A program made the translations under genes and the position numbers. Shown one piece after another: positions 48,284 through 59,937 of a stretch of DNA of 64,000 nucleotides (the first letter of the stretch is position 1; every line of letters begins with the position of its first letter). Below the pieces are notes generated by a model. It was not told the DNA's origin and did not search any database. It saw only the letters and a program-made list of their open reading frames with translations. Origin of the DNA: Chlamydia avium 10DC88 (GTDB lineage Bacteria; Chlamydiota; Chlamydiia; Chlamydiales; Chlamydiaceae); contig NZ_CP006571.1 in NCBI RefSeq assembly GCF_000583875.1, positions 248,001 to 312,000 on the forward strand, written 5' to 3'.

Positions 48284-50032
48284 TTATTTCTCTTTTTTCT
48301 TTTTATCTGAACAAACTAAGTCGTCTTCGGAAATTAAGCTATCTACATCTACATGATCATTATCATGATTTTCATCGGCTAGATATTCTTTAACAGAAAG
48401 AGAAACTTTTTTATGGTCAGGATCTAATTTAATTACCTTAGCAGAAACAGTTTCACCAATAGAAAGGATATCTTCAATTTTCGCAAATGGTTTTTCAGAG
48501 AGCTCAGAAACATGAATCAGCCCTTCTATACCATTTTGTAATTCTACAAATGCTCCAAATGCTGTAATCTTAGTAACTACTCCAGAGATCACACTTCCTG
48601 TTGGGAACATGGCTTCAATTTCATTCCATGGATTTGAACTTAATTGTTTAACACCCAAGGTAATTTTTTTGCTTTCCTTATCTACAGAAAGAATGACAGC
48701 TTCAACAGTACTGCCTTTTTTAAATAATTCTGATGGATGAGATACTTTTTTTATCCAACTCATATCAGAAATGTGGATCAACCCCTCAATACCTGGTTCA
48801 AGTTCAACAAAAGCACCATAGTTAGTCAGATTTTTAATTTCAGCATGTACATGAAGACCAATAGGATACTTTTCTTCAATGTTATCCCAAGGATTATGTT
48901 CTGTTTGTTTCAAACCTAATGAAATCTTTCCTTCTTCTTTTTGAATAGAAAGAACAATTGCTTCAACTTCATCGCCTTTATTTACAACTTCACTGGGGTC
49001 AACAACATTTTTCACCCAAGACATTTCAGATACGTGAATTAACCCTTCAATGCCTTCTTCAATTTCAATAAAAGCACCATATGGAAGTAATTTAACAATT
49101 TTACCAACAACACGCTTTCCTGGAGGGTATTTTTTCTCAATATCTTCCCAAGGATTATGTTCTTTTTGTTTTAAACCTAAAGCAACACGCCCTTTTTCCT
49201 TATCAACACTGAGGATAATTACCTCTAATTCTTGATTCATTTCCACCATTTCAGAAGGATGGCGTATACGTTTCCAGGTCATATCTGTAATATGAAGAAG
49301 ACCATCAATGCCATCAAGATCCAGGAAAACTCCAAAGTCTGTAATATTTTTAACGATACCTTTACGATATTCTCCAATAGTAATTTGTTCGATAAGTTCA
49401 GCTTTCTTGGAAATACGTTCTGCCTCAAGTAATTCTCTTCTAGAAACAACAACGTTTCTTCTTTCAACATTAATTTTTAAAATTTTAAATTCACAGACCT
49501 TGCCAACGTAGTCATCTAAATTTTTTATTTTCTTGTTGTCAATTTGAGAGCCTGGTAAGAAAGCTTCCATCCCAATATCAACAATCAGTCCGCCTTTGAC
49601 TTTGCGTATAATTTGTCCTTTAACAATAGATCCTTCTTCGCAATTAGCTAAAATATATTCCCATTGGCGTTGACGAGTAGCTTTTTCCCTAGATAAAACA
49701 ACTTTACCCTCTTCATCTTCTGTTTGATCTAAATAGACCTCAACTTCAGCACCAATAGCCAAACCTTCAGAAGAATCAATAAATTCTGACATTGGAATAG
49801 CACCTTCAGATTTCAATCCCACGTCAACGACAACAAAGTCTTTATTAATATCAACTACAGTACCTTTTAGGATGGCGCCGGGCTGTACTTCACTGGTAGG
49901 TTCCTCGTTGCTTGAACTAATTCCATGAGTTGAATAGAGAAGATTTCTAAATTCATCCATGTCTTCTGAGAGGCAGTCTATGTTATCAAGAATTTTTTTA
50001 GATCCCCAAGTGTATTCGGATTGTTTTGGCAT
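48284..50032 (-). CDS. rpsA: 30S ribosomal protein S1
   Basis: 582 residues with six S1 (OB-fold) repeats from residue about 50 to 560; repeats 3-6 are most regular (for example [21 protein letters not shown] and [22 protein letters not shown] blocks, quoted in part: [22 protein letters not shown]). Acidic/lysine C-terminal tail. Binds mRNA for initiation. Confidence 0.95.
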   Translation of the reverse strand: MPKQSEYTWGSKKILDNIDCLSEDMDEFRNLLYSTHGISSSNEEPTSEVQPGAILKGTVVDINKDFVVVDVGLKSEGAIPMSEFIDSSEGLAIGAEVEVYLDQTEDEEGKVVLSREKATRQRQWEYILANCEEGSIVKGQIIRKVKGGLIVDIGMEAFLPGSQIDNKKIKNLDDYVGKVCEFKILKINVERRNVVVSRRELLEAERISKKAELIEQITIGEYRKGIVKNITDFGVFLDLDGIDGLLHITDMTWKRIRHPSEMVEMNQELEVIILSVDKEKGRVALGLKQKEHNPWEDIEKKYPPGKRVVGKIVKLLPYGAFIEIEEGIEGLIHVSEMSWVKNVVDPSEVVNKGDEVEAIVLSIQKEEGKISLGLKQTEHNPWDNIEEKYPIGLHVHAEIKNLTNYGAFVELEPGIEGLIHISDMSWIKKVSHPSELFKKGSTVEAVILSVDKESKKITLGVKQLSSNPWNEIEAMFPTGSVISGVVTKITAFGAFVELQNGIEGLIHVSELSEKPFAKIEDILSIGETVSAKVIKLDPDHKKVSLSVKEYLADENHDNDHVDVDSLISEDDLVCSDKKKKEK

Positions 50033-50198
50033 TTAATGTTGTTCTCCTAAAAAATACAAAGTCAAAAAAGATAGTGTAAATATAAACCTTAAAAAAGGCA
50101 AGACATCCCTTGCTGAGTATTTTTATCTAATTTGTTGATTAAAAATTTTTTATTTGTTTTAGATTTTGTTTTGAAAATGTTCAGTTGAGTGTCAATAG

Positions 50199-51134
50199 AT
50201 GATTCATTCTAGAGTAATTATTATTGGATCTGGTCCTGCGGGTTATACCGCCGCAATTTATGCCTCAAGAGCGCTTTTGTCTCCTATTTTATTTGAGGGT
50301 TTTTTTTCTGGAATTGCTGGGGGGCAGTTAATGTCGACCACAGATGTTGAAAATTTTCCTGGATTTCCTGAAGGAATTTTAGGACAACAGTTGATGGAAA
50401 ATATGAAAAAGCAAGCAGAGAGATTTGGGACACAGATTCTTTCAAAGGACGTAACGGCTGTGGACTTTAGCAAGCTTCCTTTTGTTATTATGTCGAATTC
50501 AGAACAATATACTTGTGATGCTTGTATTATAGCTACGGGGGCATCTGCAAAACGTTTGGATATTCCTGGGGCTGGAGACAATGAGTTTTGGCAGAAAGGG
50601 GTTACAGCATGCGCCGTTTGTGATGGAGCATCTCCTATTTTTAAGGATAAAGATCTGTATGTTATTGGAGGAGGAGATTCTGCTTTAGAAGAAGCTATAT
50701 TTTTGACTCGATATGGGAAACGGGTCTTTGTTGTTCACAGGAGAGACACATTACGAGCATCTAAAGTTATGATTAAGAAAGCTGAGGAAAACGATAAAAT
50801 TACTTTCTTGTGGAATAGTGAATTAGTCAAAATTTCAGGAGATAGTGTTGTTCGTTCTGTGGATATTTTGAATAATGTTTCCAATGATATTTTTACTAGA
50901 GAAGCTGGGGGAGTTTTTTTTGCTATTGGTCATAAACCTAACACCGATTTTCTAGGGGGACAACTTTCTCTAGATAGTCATGGATATATCATTACTGAGT
51001 GTGGTACATCTAAAACTTCAATACCAGGTGTTTTTGCAGCAGGAGATGTTCAGGATAAATATTATAGGCAAGCAATCACAGCTGCTGGAAGTGGATGTAT
51101 GGCTGCATTAGAGGCTGAAAGATTTTTAAGTTAA
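50199..51134 (+). CDS. trxB: Thioredoxin reductase
   Basis: 311 residues. FAD site [18 protein letters not shown], redox CAVC in [15 protein letters not shown] site [21 protein letters not shown]-terminal [27 protein letters not shown] (key part FAAGDV). Low-molecular-weight type. Divergent from rpsA; stops 1 base into acpS (convergent). Confidence 0.96.
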   Translation: MIHSRVIIIGSGPAGYTAAIYASRALLSPILFEGFFSGIAGGQLMSTTDVENFPGFPEGILGQQLMENMKKQAERFGTQILSKDVTAVDFSKLPFVIMSNSEQYTCDACIIATGASAKRLDIPGAGDNEFWQKGVTACAVCDGASPIFKDKDLYVIGGGDSALEEAIFLTRYGKRVFVVHRRDTLRASKVMIKKAEENDKITFLWNSELVKISGDSVVRSVDILNNVSNDIFTREAGGVFFAIGHKPNTDFLGGQLSLDSHGYIITECGTSKTSIPGVFAAGDVQDKYYRQAITAAGSGCMAALEAERFLS

Positions 51135-51496
51135 AATATAATGGCTACTGCGGTTGCATACTCACGACTATGACTGATTGATAGGGATACCTGAGAAATA
51201 TTGAGTTCTTTGTAAATTCGAGGGGATAAAAGTACTTTAGGCTGATGTCCACTTAACTTGCAAATTTCTATATCTTTCCACGAAACTAATTTGCCTATGC
51301 CTGTTCCTAATGCTTTAGCTACTGCCTCTTTTCCTGCAAATCTTGCAGCAAAAGAGGGGTAGGGATAAGCAAGCTTCAAACAATATTTTTGTTCTTCTTT
51401 AGTAAATATTCTGTTCAGTATTCTTTTGCCATAAGTTTCTATTGCTTTTTGAATACGGGAAATTTCAATGATGTCTGTTCCAACATACATTTGCAT
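51131..51496 (-). CDS. acpS: Holo-[acyl-carrier-protein] synthase
   Basis: 121 residues, trimeric AcpS type. [11 protein letters not shown] (Mg-binding Asp), [18 protein letters not shown] (Glu), [15 protein letters not shown]. Adds 4'-phosphopantetheine to ACP. ATG preceded by the 148-residue membrane protein gene 6 bases upstream. Confidence 0.95.
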   Translation of the reverse strand: MQMYVGTDIIEISRIQKAIETYGKRILNRIFTKEEQKYCLKLAYPYPSFAARFAGKEAVAKALGTGIGKLVSWKDIEICKLSGHQPKVLLSPRIYKELNISQVSLSISHSREYATAVAIIF

Positions 51497-51502
51497 AGTA
51501 CT

Positions 51503-51949
51503 TTATAAGTTGGTTGATAAGGCATTTGGATGTTTTGAAAAATATGTTGTAGCAGCTTTTATTAAGGAATATCCAATAGTTGATCGAATAAAAAATAAAA
51601 TAGCTGGATTATTTATAAAGTTGCGTATTAATAAAGCCATTAACATCATAGATAAAAGAATAAATATTCGTTTAGAAAGAAAAGATTTTTTAATGTAATT
51701 TTTTGTTGATATGTTGTTTGAAGTTAATTGATGAGCTAATTCTCTTTGATAAGATACGGATTTTGATAGTACGTAACGATACTTTAATGATGCAATAATC
51801 CATGCTCCCATAGCTAATAAGAAAAAAAGTCGAAAAGAGAAAACAGGATCATATACGATACGTGAGGCTTTTAGAAGCAATTTAACTCCTGCAAATAACC
51901 AAAGAATTCCAGGAAGATAAATAAGTAAATTATGTTGGTTAGTATTCAT
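51503..51949 (-). CDS. Hypothetical membrane protein (CT101-type by position)
   Basis: 148 residues, four hydrophobic helices (about 8-25, 32-58, 90-106, 112-130). Basic loop NNISTKNYIKKSFLSKR. No domain recognised. 6 bases upstream of acpS, so co-transcribed. In C. trachomatis a protein of unknown function follows acpS in the same place; I rely on position only. Confidence 0.7.
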   Translation of the reverse strand: MNTNQHNLLIYLPGILWLFAGVKLLLKASRIVYDPVFSFRLFFLLAMGAWIIASLKYRYVLSKSVSYQRELAHQLTSNNISTKNYIKKSFLSKRIFILLSMMLMALLIRNFINNPAILFFIRSTIGYSLIKAATTYFSKHPNALSTNL

Positions 51950-52033
51950 CTATCTATTTGAATTTATGAAACTTTTTAAAAAAAAAGCTATTGTATATAA
52001 AGTATGATTTTTTTTCTATTTTGGACTGGAATA

Positions 52034-52963
52034 ATGCAAGTTGTTTTGTCAGTAATTCATTGGAATTATTCAAAATTTTTATGGCATTCTGAGGCATATT
52101 CTCTGCGTATTTCTTGGTACGGTCTATGTTTCTCTTTAGGTATATTACTTTCTTCTGTTGCAGCCATTTATTTGGCCTCATCTTGTTATTCTGAAAGCGA
52201 TCGATGTATGTTTTCTAAACAACAGTTGAGAGATGCTTTAGAGAATTTTGCTTTGTATTCTCTTCTATTTATTATTCCAGGAGCACGTATAGCTTATGTT
52301 TTGTTTTATGGCGGTCATTTTTATTTTCAACATCCTATAGAAATATTGAAGATTTGGAATGGGGGATTGTCAAGCCATGGAGGTATAGTTGGATTGCTTC
52401 TTTGGGCAATGATTTATTCAAAAAAATATAAAAAGAAAATACATACTCTAACTTTTTTATTTATTTGTGATTTAGGTGCTGCTGTTTTTGGTATCTTAGC
52501 TTTTCTTATTCGTATTGGAAATTTTATGAACCAAGAAATTGTGGGAATACCTACTGATTTACCTTGGGGAGTCATTTTTTCTTCTCTTTCTCACGGTACA
52601 TCTGGAATCCCTTTGCATCCAGTACAGCTTTATGAAGGAGTAAGTTATTTATTACTTTCGTCACTTTTATTTTTTGCAACTTACAAACGGTATCTTATCC
52701 TAGGATCAGGATATGCAGCATCTCTGTCTTTAATTGGTATTGCTGTTATACGTTTTTTTGCTGAGTTTTTCAAAAGTCCTCAGGGGGTCGTAGTAAGTGC
52801 AGATAGTTTACTCTCAATGGGACAAATCTTATCCCTCCCCATGTTTATCTTGGGTTTATCTCTAGGTATTTGTTGTTTTATTAGAAGTAAAAAAATATCT
52901 CTTCACTTTCTGAAAAGTAATAAGTTCATAGGCAAGGTATTTAAGAATCTCTGTGGGAGATAA
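52034..52963 (+). CDS. lgt: Prolipoprotein diacylglyceryl transferase Lgt
   Basis: 309 residues from ATG 52034 (GGACTGGA lies just upstream); ATG 52004 is the alternative with no ribosome site. Seven membrane helices. Family blocks: IRWYG-like ISWYGLCFSLG, PGARIAYVLFY, GGLSSHGGIVGLL (signature HGG), RIGNFMNQEIVG, HPVQLYEGV. Lipidates lipoboxes such as those of YtgA and ApbE. Confidence 0.94.
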   Translation: MQVVLSVIHWNYSKFLWHSEAYSLRISWYGLCFSLGILLSSVAAIYLASSCYSESDRCMFSKQQLRDALENFALYSLLFIIPGARIAYVLFYGGHFYFQHPIEILKIWNGGLSSHGGIVGLLLWAMIYSKKYKKKIHTLTFLFICDLGAAVFGILAFLIRIGNFMNQEIVGIPTDLPWGVIFSSLSHGTSGIPLHPVQLYEGVSYLLLSSLLFFATYKRYLILGSGYAASLSLIGIAVIRFFAEFFKSPQGVVVSADSLLSMGQILSLPMFILGLSLGICCFIRSKKISLHFLKSNKFIGKVFKNLCGR

Positions 52964-53016
52964 ATAGATATTATGTTACTTTAGCTTTTTAGTTTTAATT
53001 TTTTGAGTTTACTTCA

Positions 53017-55386
53017 ATGAATAAACGTTCGCTATTGTTTGTGTCTTTAGTTAGCATGACTTTTATAGGGTGCCAAATCTTTTTTGGTTATAAGGATTTC
53101 CGTAGCTACAAAGCTTTATCCAAAGAACAAAAGGCAATTTCGCAAGAAGTTCTTTCTATTGCACAGTCAGTAGGTTTAAGTGTTGCTCCTTGGTCTATAT
53201 CTCCTGAAGAAAGCCAAAAAAATCATTATGCAGTGCGAATAGGAGAACACCTACTTCTTCTTAACCGAGGGCCGTCGAATAGATCCGTATATGCTTCTGA
53301 AACACAGTGGCATTTTGTTGATGAAACTATTGCTTTTGATGATCTTCGTGTTGCTTTGTACGCTGAGACTGAAGAATCTAAAATTTCTACAAATGTAAGC
53401 AGAGTATTTTTACCTGTAACTAGTGAACGTTTGCCTGTTTTAGTAGTTGAGTTTCGTAATAATCAGGAACCTATAGTTTTTATCGGACAATATTCTCAAG
53501 ACCAAGGTAAAATTTATAATAAGAATAGTCCGATCTACGGAACATCACTAGTATTTTGGAGATCGGGGAATGAATATCTTCCTCTAGGTATTTATGATTC
53601 TCGCACGGAAAAATTAGAATCTTTAGATTTGCCAATAACTCGAGCTGCTATTTTTACAGATTCTCGTAATGTAGATGCATTGAGTGGAGACCAATATTTT
53701 GTATTGTCTAATGATTACATTCAGTTAGTTGTTTCTCGTGAGAGTGGTTCTATCGAAGGGATTAATCTCCCTTTTGCTTCGAAAGATAATAAAAGTATTG
53801 TTAATGAAATTGGTTTTGACCGCGATTTGGTTTCTCAGGATCCTGCAGAATCTTCTTTTCCTGGGTTTCCTGCTTTAGGAGCAAATAACCATGAAGTAGT
53901 GAATGAAGTAGGAGGATATTATCCGTTATTGCGTAGAGGAATACTTTCTGATCCTAAAAAGAGAACTCCAGATTGCTATCATGCTTTAAATCTTGTCTCA
54001 GGTAGAGAGTTAACAAGTCCTTTAGCTTCTGGATTTCGTGTAATTAATTTTAATCACACTACGTTAGAACTAGAAAGTTTAGATAGTTTAGTTAGAAAAA
54101 AGTATAAACTATTTAACAATCAACCATATGCATTTGAACTTGAAGTTTCATTAGACCGTGCTATCGAAGATGTATGGGTAACCTCAGGGATTCCTGAAGT
54201 AGAGATTATGTCTAGTGCATTTACTCCTACAATTAAATATCGTGTTGTTAAGAAAGATAAAGGACAGTTAGATAAGGTAAAACTTCCTAAGCCTAAAAAT
54301 CCTTTAACAATACGAAGCGGGGTATACCCTCAATGGATTATTAATTCTAATGGGTATTTTGGTATTATTTTATCGCCATTGACAGATATTCCGGCAGGAT
54401 ATGCTTCTGCCTATGTTCCGGGTAACATAGTTCCTACGCGTTTGTCTCTGCTTTCTCCAAAAAATCAGGCTTATCCTGTTTCTAAGTATCCGGGTTATGA
54501 GACACTGCTTCCTTTACCTAAAGAAATAGGGTTTCATCGTTTCTTAGTATATGCTGGACCTCTTGCAGAGTCTACTTTAAGTGCTTTAGATCAGGCATAT
54601 ACAAACACTAGAGGGGACAGTCCTAACTATTTAGAGTGCATTACTTTCCGTGGTTTATTTGCTTTTATTACGGAGCCTTTTGCTGCGCTGCTTTTCATCA
54701 TTATGAAGTTTTTCAGAATGATTACTGGGTCATGGGGAATTTCTATTATTTTACTTACCGTATTTCTGAAATTATTGCTGTACCCTTTGAATGCTTGGTC
54801 AATACGTTCTATGAGACGTATGCAAAAACTTTCTCCATATATCCAGGAGATCCAAAAGAAGTATAAGAAAGAGCCTAAGCGTGCTCAAATGGAAATCATG
54901 TCTTTGTATAAAACAAACAAAGTCAATCCTATTACGGGATGTGTTCCTCTGTTAATTCAGTTACCTTTTCTTATAGCGATGTTTGATTTACTTAAATCAT
55001 CATTCTTACTTCGTGGAGCAACATTCATTCCTGGGTGGATAGATAATTTAACAGCTCCAGATATATTATTCTCTTGGAAGACACCAATATGGTTTTTCGG
55101 AAATGAATTTCATCTTCTGCCTATACTATTGGGAATTGTAATGTTTGCTCAACAGAAAGTCTCTGTAAGCAAGAAAGGACCTATGACAGATCAGCAACGA
55201 CAACAAGCAGCTATGGGAACTATGATGGCTGTTTTGTTTACCCTGATGTTTTATAATTTCCCTTCGGGATTAAATATTTATTGGCTTTCTTCTATGTTGC
55301 TTGGAATAGTTCAACAGTGGGTTACTAATAGAATTTTAGATAGTAAGCATCTTAAAAATGAAGTCTCTGTTAATAAGAAAAAATAA
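53017..55386 (+). CDS. yidC: Membrane protein insertase YidC (60IM/OxaA)
   Basis: 789 residues, much longer than E. coli YidC (548). N-terminal membrane anchor, large periplasmic domain (about 40-535), then the conserved C-terminal five-helix insertase: [42 protein letters not shown] (part), [41 protein letters not shown] (part). Directly before dnaA, as in C. trachomatis. Confidence 0.95.
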   Translation: MNKRSLLFVSLVSMTFIGCQIFFGYKDFRSYKALSKEQKAISQEVLSIAQSVGLSVAPWSISPEESQKNHYAVRIGEHLLLLNRGPSNRSVYASETQWHFVDETIAFDDLRVALYAETEESKISTNVSRVFLPVTSERLPVLVVEFRNNQEPIVFIGQYSQDQGKIYNKNSPIYGTSLVFWRSGNEYLPLGIYDSRTEKLESLDLPITRAAIFTDSRNVDALSGDQYFVLSNDYIQLVVSRESGSIEGINLPFASKDNKSIVNEIGFDRDLVSQDPAESSFPGFPALGANNHEVVNEVGGYYPLLRRGILSDPKKRTPDCYHALNLVSGRELTSPLASGFRVINFNHTTLELESLDSLVRKKYKLFNNQPYAFELEVSLDRAIEDVWVTSGIPEVEIMSSAFTPTIKYRVVKKDKGQLDKVKLPKPKNPLTIRSGVYPQWIINSNGYFGIILSPLTDIPAGYASAYVPGNIVPTRLSLLSPKNQAYPVSKYPGYETLLPLPKEIGFHRFLVYAGPLAESTLSALDQAYTNTRGDSPNYLECITFRGLFAFITEPFAALLFIIMKFFRMITGSWGISIILLTVFLKLLLYPLNAWSIRSMRRMQKLSPYIQEIQKKYKKEPKRAQMEIMSLYKTNKVNPITGCVPLLIQLPFLIAMFDLLKSSFLLRGATFIPGWIDNLTAPDILFSWKTPIWFFGNEFHLLPILLGIVMFAQQKVSVSKKGPMTDQQRQQAAMGTMMAVLFTLMFYNFPSGLNIYWLSSMLLGIVQQWVTNRILDSKHLKNEVSVNKKK

Positions 55387-55455
55387 AGATAATTAAAAAC
55401 AAAGATTTTTTATTTAATATGGGATATATAAAAACTATTTGGATGAGATAGTTTT

Positions 55456-56838
55456 ATGCGAGCGTGGGAAGACTTTCTTCTGCTACAAGAAAAAGAAATT
55501 GGAGCGGGTACTGTAGACAAATGGTTAAGGTCATTAAAAGTCCTATGTTTTGACGCATGCAATCTCTATCTTGAGGCTAAGGATTCTTTTCAGGTAACTT
55601 GGTTTGAGGAGCACATACGGCCTAAGGTAAAGGCTCATTTGGTGAATAACAACGGAAAATTGATCCGGGTTCACATTACCTCACTAGATAAGACTACTTC
55701 CCTATATGGAGAAAAACAGATTCAATATGAGAAGACATCTTGTTTTTCTATGCAGTACGGGAATGTTAATCCTACTATGTCATTTTCTAATTTTCTAGTG
55801 ACTTCTGAAAACGACCTACCTTTCCGTATTTTCCAAGAGTTCACTAAGCCTTCTGAAGGCACCGTGAGTTTTCCTTTTAATCCTATATATTTATTTGGTC
55901 CTGAAGGATCAGGAAAGACACATTTAATGCAGGCTGCAGTGAGTGCTCTTAAAGAGTCTGGAGGAAAGATCTTATATGTAGCTTCAGATTTATTTACAGA
56001 GCATTTGGTTTCAGCTATACGGTCTGGAGAAATGCAACGTTTCCGTTCCTTTTATCGTAGTGTTGATGCTTTATTTATAGAAGACATTGAAGTTTTTTCT
56101 GGTAAGTCAGCTACGCAAGAGGAGTTTTTCCATACTTTTAATTCTTTGCATACAGAAGGCAAACTTATTGTGCTTTCTTCTTCATGTGCTCCTGGGGATT
56201 TGAAATCTGTAGAGGAACGCTTAATTAGTCGGTTTGAGTGGGGAGTAGTTGTACCTATCCATCCTCTTGCTAAGGAAGGATTGCATAATTTTTTAATGAG
56301 ACAATCTGAGCAATTGAATCTTCGTATAGAAAGTACGGCACTAGATTTTTTAATTTGTGCATTATCTTCTAATGTCAAAACATTGTTGCATGCAATAAAT
56401 TTGCTATCTAAGCGTGTTGCTTATAAGAAGATTTCTCAGCAATTGCTGTATGAAACGGATATACAGTCACTCTTACGTGATGTTTTAGATGCTGCTGAGA
56501 GTGTTCGATTAACTCCTTTAGGAATTGTTCGTGCTGTTGCTCAATATTATGGAGTATCTCCAGAAAGTATTTTGGGGAGATCTCAATCTAGAGAGTATGT
56601 TGTTCCTAGGCAAGTAGCTATGTACCTATGTCGACAGAAATTGTCTTTGTCTTATGTGCGTATAGGTAATGTATTTTCCCGAGATCATTCTACGGTCATT
56701 TCTTCTATACGTACGGTCTCTCAAAAAATAGAGGAGGGAGGCCTCGACATCAGTATTGCTACTAAAGATCTTATGAAAACTTTAAGTTCAGCATATAAAA
56801 GTCTGGAGTTTTTCCCTGAAGAAGAGATTCTATGCTGA
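55456..56838 (+). CDS. dnaA: Chromosomal replication initiator DnaA
   Basis: 460 residues. Domain III AAA+ with Walker A FGPEGSGKTHLMQA, Walker B ALFIEDIEVF, arginine region LISRFEWGVVVPI; domain IV DNA-binding signature (SREYVVPRQVAMYL; FSRDHSTVISSI). Chlamydiae carry two dnaA genes; this is the one next to yidC (CT250 position). No cluster of DnaA boxes noted next to it. Confidence 0.94.
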   Translation: MRAWEDFLLLQEKEIGAGTVDKWLRSLKVLCFDACNLYLEAKDSFQVTWFEEHIRPKVKAHLVNNNGKLIRVHITSLDKTTSLYGEKQIQYEKTSCFSMQYGNVNPTMSFSNFLVTSENDLPFRIFQEFTKPSEGTVSFPFNPIYLFGPEGSGKTHLMQAAVSALKESGGKILYVASDLFTEHLVSAIRSGEMQRFRSFYRSVDALFIEDIEVFSGKSATQEEFFHTFNSLHTEGKLIVLSSSCAPGDLKSVEERLISRFEWGVVVPIHPLAKEGLHNFLMRQSEQLNLRIESTALDFLICALSSNVKTLLHAINLLSKRVAYKKISQQLLYETDIQSLLRDVLDAAESVRLTPLGIVRAVAQYYGVSPESILGRSQSREYVVPRQVAMYLCRQKLSLSYVRIGNVFSRDHSTVISSIRTVSQKIEEGGLDISIATKDLMKTLSSAYKSLEFFPEEEILC

Positions 56839-56847
56839 AATCAAGAT

Positions 56848-57285
56848 TTAATTATTATTCCTTCCTTCTTGCGTTTCGATTAACTTACAAGAAGTCCATG
56901 CCAGACACATTAGAATTCCTATGGCCATAAGGACTTCCAAAATTACTGCAACTATAAGCGCTGGGTGGCAGAGACTCCCGACTACTAATAATAATGTTGC
57001 TGTAGCAGCATGTATTAAACAGGATAGTAATAAGAAGATACCGTATCCGAATAAGAGAGCCGTAGTTTTTTTTGATGTAGGTAGAGAAGATGTGCGCGAA
57101 GATCGAGTTATTGTGCACCTAGGTCTATCAGGACGAGAAGAACCCCTGTTAATATCTTGTAACGTAAAAACATTTTTATTGGAGCGATGGGCAAAAGCCC
57201 CAAACTCATGAGGAGCAACCATAGCATTCTCTAAACAAAAAAACAAAATTATTGATAGTAAATATATTTTTGTCAATTTTTTCAT
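56848..57285 (-). CDS. Inclusion-membrane protein (CT249 homologue)
   Basis: 145 residues. N-terminal hydrophobic segment (about 8-25), a Ser/Arg-rich linker (RPRCTITRSSRTSSLPTSKK), then the bilobed membrane domain (about 75-105 and 108-130) expected of Inc proteins. Position between dnaA and glgP matches CT249, an inclusion-membrane protein in C. trachomatis. Convergent with dnaA (9-base gap). Confidence 0.8.
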   Translation of the reverse strand: MKKLTKIYLLSIILFFCLENAMVAPHEFGAFAHRSNKNVFTLQDINRGSSRPDRPRCTITRSSRTSSLPTSKKTTALLFGYGIFLLLSCLIHAATATLLLVVGSLCHPALIVAVILEVLMAIGILMCLAWTSCKLIETQEGRNNN

Positions 57286-57441
57286 TTGAAAGTGTCTCTG
57301 ACATATTTATTCAACTAGTCTATTTATAATATTCTAATTTCAGAAGATGGCTTGCGTGTTATTTTTCTAATTTCTTTATTTTTTTCTAATTTTTTCTTAT
57401 TAGTTTGAAAAGATTTCTTAATATTTGGATGAATTGCGTAC

Positions 57442-59886
57442 ATGGGCTTCAATAAAAGTTTAGTAAACATAGAGACTATGCGTCAGTCTATTTTAGATCG
57501 TTTGTACCTTGGAGTGGTTCAGTCTCCAGAGTCTGCCTCTATGAGAGATATATTTATGGCTGTAGCACAGACTGTCATGGAGTGGTTAGCTAAAGGATGG
57601 TTAAAAACTCAAAATACTTATTATGAGAAAGACGTTAAACGTGTCTACTATATTTCTATGGAGTTTCTACTTGGAAGAAGCTTGAAAAGCCAGCTTCTAA
57701 ATTTAGGAATACTAGACATAGTTAGAGAAGCTGTAGCTAGTCTGAATTACGATTTCGATAGTTTAGTTGAAATGGAAGCTGATGCGGGTTTAGGTAATGG
57801 AGGATTAGGACGTCTTGCTGCATGTTATCTTGATTCCATGGCAACATTAGGAATTCCTGCTTATGGTTATGGAATTCGTTATGATTATGGTATTTTTGAT
57901 CAAAAAATTATTAATGGTTATCAGGTAGAATCACCAGATGAATGGTTGCGTTACGGAAATCCTTGGGAAATATGTCGAGGAGAATATCTCTATCCAGTGC
58001 ACTTTTATGGCAGAGTGATTCATTACACTGATGCTAGGGGTAAAGAAATTGCTGAGTTAACAGATACGCAGGAAGTTCTTGCCATGGCTTATGATGTACC
58101 TATTCCAGGTTATGGAAACGATACAGTAAATACTTTGCGTTTGTGGCAGGCACAATCACCTCATGGGTTTCAATTTAATTATTTTAACCACGGGAACTAT
58201 ATTCGAGCGATAGAAGATATTGCCTTAGTAGAAAATATTTCTCGAGTTTTGTATCCCAATGATTCTATTTTTGAGGGCCAAGAATTACGATTAAAACAGG
58301 AATATTTCTTAGTTTCAGCAACAATCCAAGATATTCTTCGTAGGTATACGAAAACTCGCATCTCTTTAGATCGTTTAGCAGACAGAGTTTCGGTGCAATT
58401 AAATGATACTCATCCTGCATTAGGAATAGCAGAAATGATGCATATTCTGGTTGATAGAGAAGAGTTGCCTTGGGATAAGGCGTGGGATATGACCACAAAG
58501 ATATTCAATTATACAAATCATACTATATTACCAGAAGCTCTAGAACGTTGGTCTATAGACTTGTTTTCTAAATTATTGCCTAGACATTTAGAAATTATTT
58601 ATGAAATTAATTCACGTTGGCTAGATAAAGTTTCTCAACGATTCCCCGGAGACAATGATAAGCGACGCGCATTATCAATTATTGAGGAAGGGTGTGAGAA
58701 ACATATTAACATGGCAAATCTTGCTGTTATAGGTTCTGCAAAAGTTAATGGTGTATCAGAATTTCATTCTCATTTGATTAAGACTACTTTATTTAAAGAT
58801 TTCTTAGACTTTTTCCCTGATAAGTTTATTAATGTCACTAATGGAATCACTCCCAGACGTTGGCTAGCATTATGTAATCCTAGGTTAAATGCCTTATTAG
58901 ATCAGACAATAGGAAATAAACATCTTACTGATCTTTCAGAAATTCATAAGATTATCTCTTTTGCTGATGATGCAGGATTTAGAGAACAATGGAAAAAAAT
59001 TAAACTCCAAAATAAGCAAGATTTTGTTGCGAGAGTAAAAAAGGATTTAGAAGTAATTATCGATCCATTGTCTATGTTTGATTTTCATGTGAAGCGTATT
59101 CATGAATATAAGCGCCAGTTGATGAATATATTGCGTGTTATTTATCTTTATATTGATATTAAAGAAAACTCTTCTTCACTTATTTCTCCAACTACTGTGA
59201 TTTTTTCTGGTAAAGCTGCTCCTGGATATGCTTTTGCAAAGTTAATTATTAAACTTATTAATAGTGTTGCTGAATGCATCAATCAGGATCCTAAAGTTAA
59301 TGATCGATTAAAAGTTCTATTCTTACCAAATTATCGTGTGACTATGGCTGAGATGATTATGCCGGCTTCAGATATTTCTGAACAGATTTCCACAGCAGGC
59401 ATGGAAGCTTCTGGAACAGGGAATATGAAATTTGCTTTAAATGGAGCTTTGACAATAGGCACGATGGATGGAGCGAATATAGAAATGCTTAAGTACATTG
59501 GAAAAGAGAATATGTTCATTTTCGGTTTATTAGAAGAAGAAATAGCACAAATGCGAAGAGGATATTACCCTCAAAGTATTTGTGATAAAAATCCTAAAAT
59601 AGGACACATTTTGCAGCTCTTAGATCAAGGCTTTTTTAATGCTTCAGATTCATCTCTTTTCAAACCTATTGTTCATAGATTATTACACGAGGGAGATCCA
59701 TTTTATGTACTTGCAGATCTAGAATCTTACATTAAAGCTCATGAGTCAGTAGCCTCTCTATACGTACAAGAAGATGAGTGGGTAAAAAAATCTATTTATA
59801 ATGTAGGAGGAATGGGATTCTTTTCTAGTGACAGAGCAATCGCCAATTATGCCAAAGATATTTGGAATATACCTTTTTCTAGTTAG
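57442..59886 (+). CDS. glgP: Glycogen phosphorylase
   Basis: 814 residues, GT35. [62 protein letters not shown], and the pyridoxal-phosphate lysine in [14 protein letters not shown]. Releases glucose-1-phosphate from glycogen, working with MalQ (34310). Full length. Terminator hairpin 15 bases past the stop. Confidence 0.96.
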   Translation: MGFNKSLVNIETMRQSILDRLYLGVVQSPESASMRDIFMAVAQTVMEWLAKGWLKTQNTYYEKDVKRVYYISMEFLLGRSLKSQLLNLGILDIVREAVASLNYDFDSLVEMEADAGLGNGGLGRLAACYLDSMATLGIPAYGYGIRYDYGIFDQKIINGYQVESPDEWLRYGNPWEICRGEYLYPVHFYGRVIHYTDARGKEIAELTDTQEVLAMAYDVPIPGYGNDTVNTLRLWQAQSPHGFQFNYFNHGNYIRAIEDIALVENISRVLYPNDSIFEGQELRLKQEYFLVSATIQDILRRYTKTRISLDRLADRVSVQLNDTHPALGIAEMMHILVDREELPWDKAWDMTTKIFNYTNHTILPEALERWSIDLFSKLLPRHLEIIYEINSRWLDKVSQRFPGDNDKRRALSIIEEGCEKHINMANLAVIGSAKVNGVSEFHSHLIKTTLFKDFLDFFPDKFINVTNGITPRRWLALCNPRLNALLDQTIGNKHLTDLSEIHKIISFADDAGFREQWKKIKLQNKQDFVARVKKDLEVIIDPLSMFDFHVKRIHEYKRQLMNILRVIYLYIDIKENSSSLISPTTVIFSGKAAPGYAFAKLIIKLINSVAECINQDPKVNDRLKVLFLPNYRVTMAEMIMPASDISEQISTAGMEASGTGNMKFALNGALTIGTMDGANIEMLKYIGKENMFIFGLLEEEIAQMRRGYYPQSICDKNPKIGHILQLLDQGFFNASDSSLFKPIVHRLLHEGDPFYVLADLESYIKAHESVASLYVQEDEWVKKSIYNVGGMGFFSSDRAIANYAKDIWNIPFSS

Positions 59887-59900
59887 TTAAAGCTAGAGAC

Positions 59901-59926
59901 AAAGCGTTTCTCATGAGAAACGCTTT
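59901..59926. terminator. Perfect palindrome between convergent glgP and pdhC
   Basis: 26-base perfect inverted repeat (arms AAAGCGTTTCTCA / TGAGAAACGCTTT). T's of the distal arm plus the A-rich proximal arm fit a bidirectional terminator in the 51-base gap between stop codons. Confidence 0.8.
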
Positions 59927-59937
59927 ATGCTAACAGA

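Noticed and set aside
49232..49511. Several 60-70 codon frames opposite or beside rpsA
   Set aside because: All arise from the repeated S1 domains in other frames.
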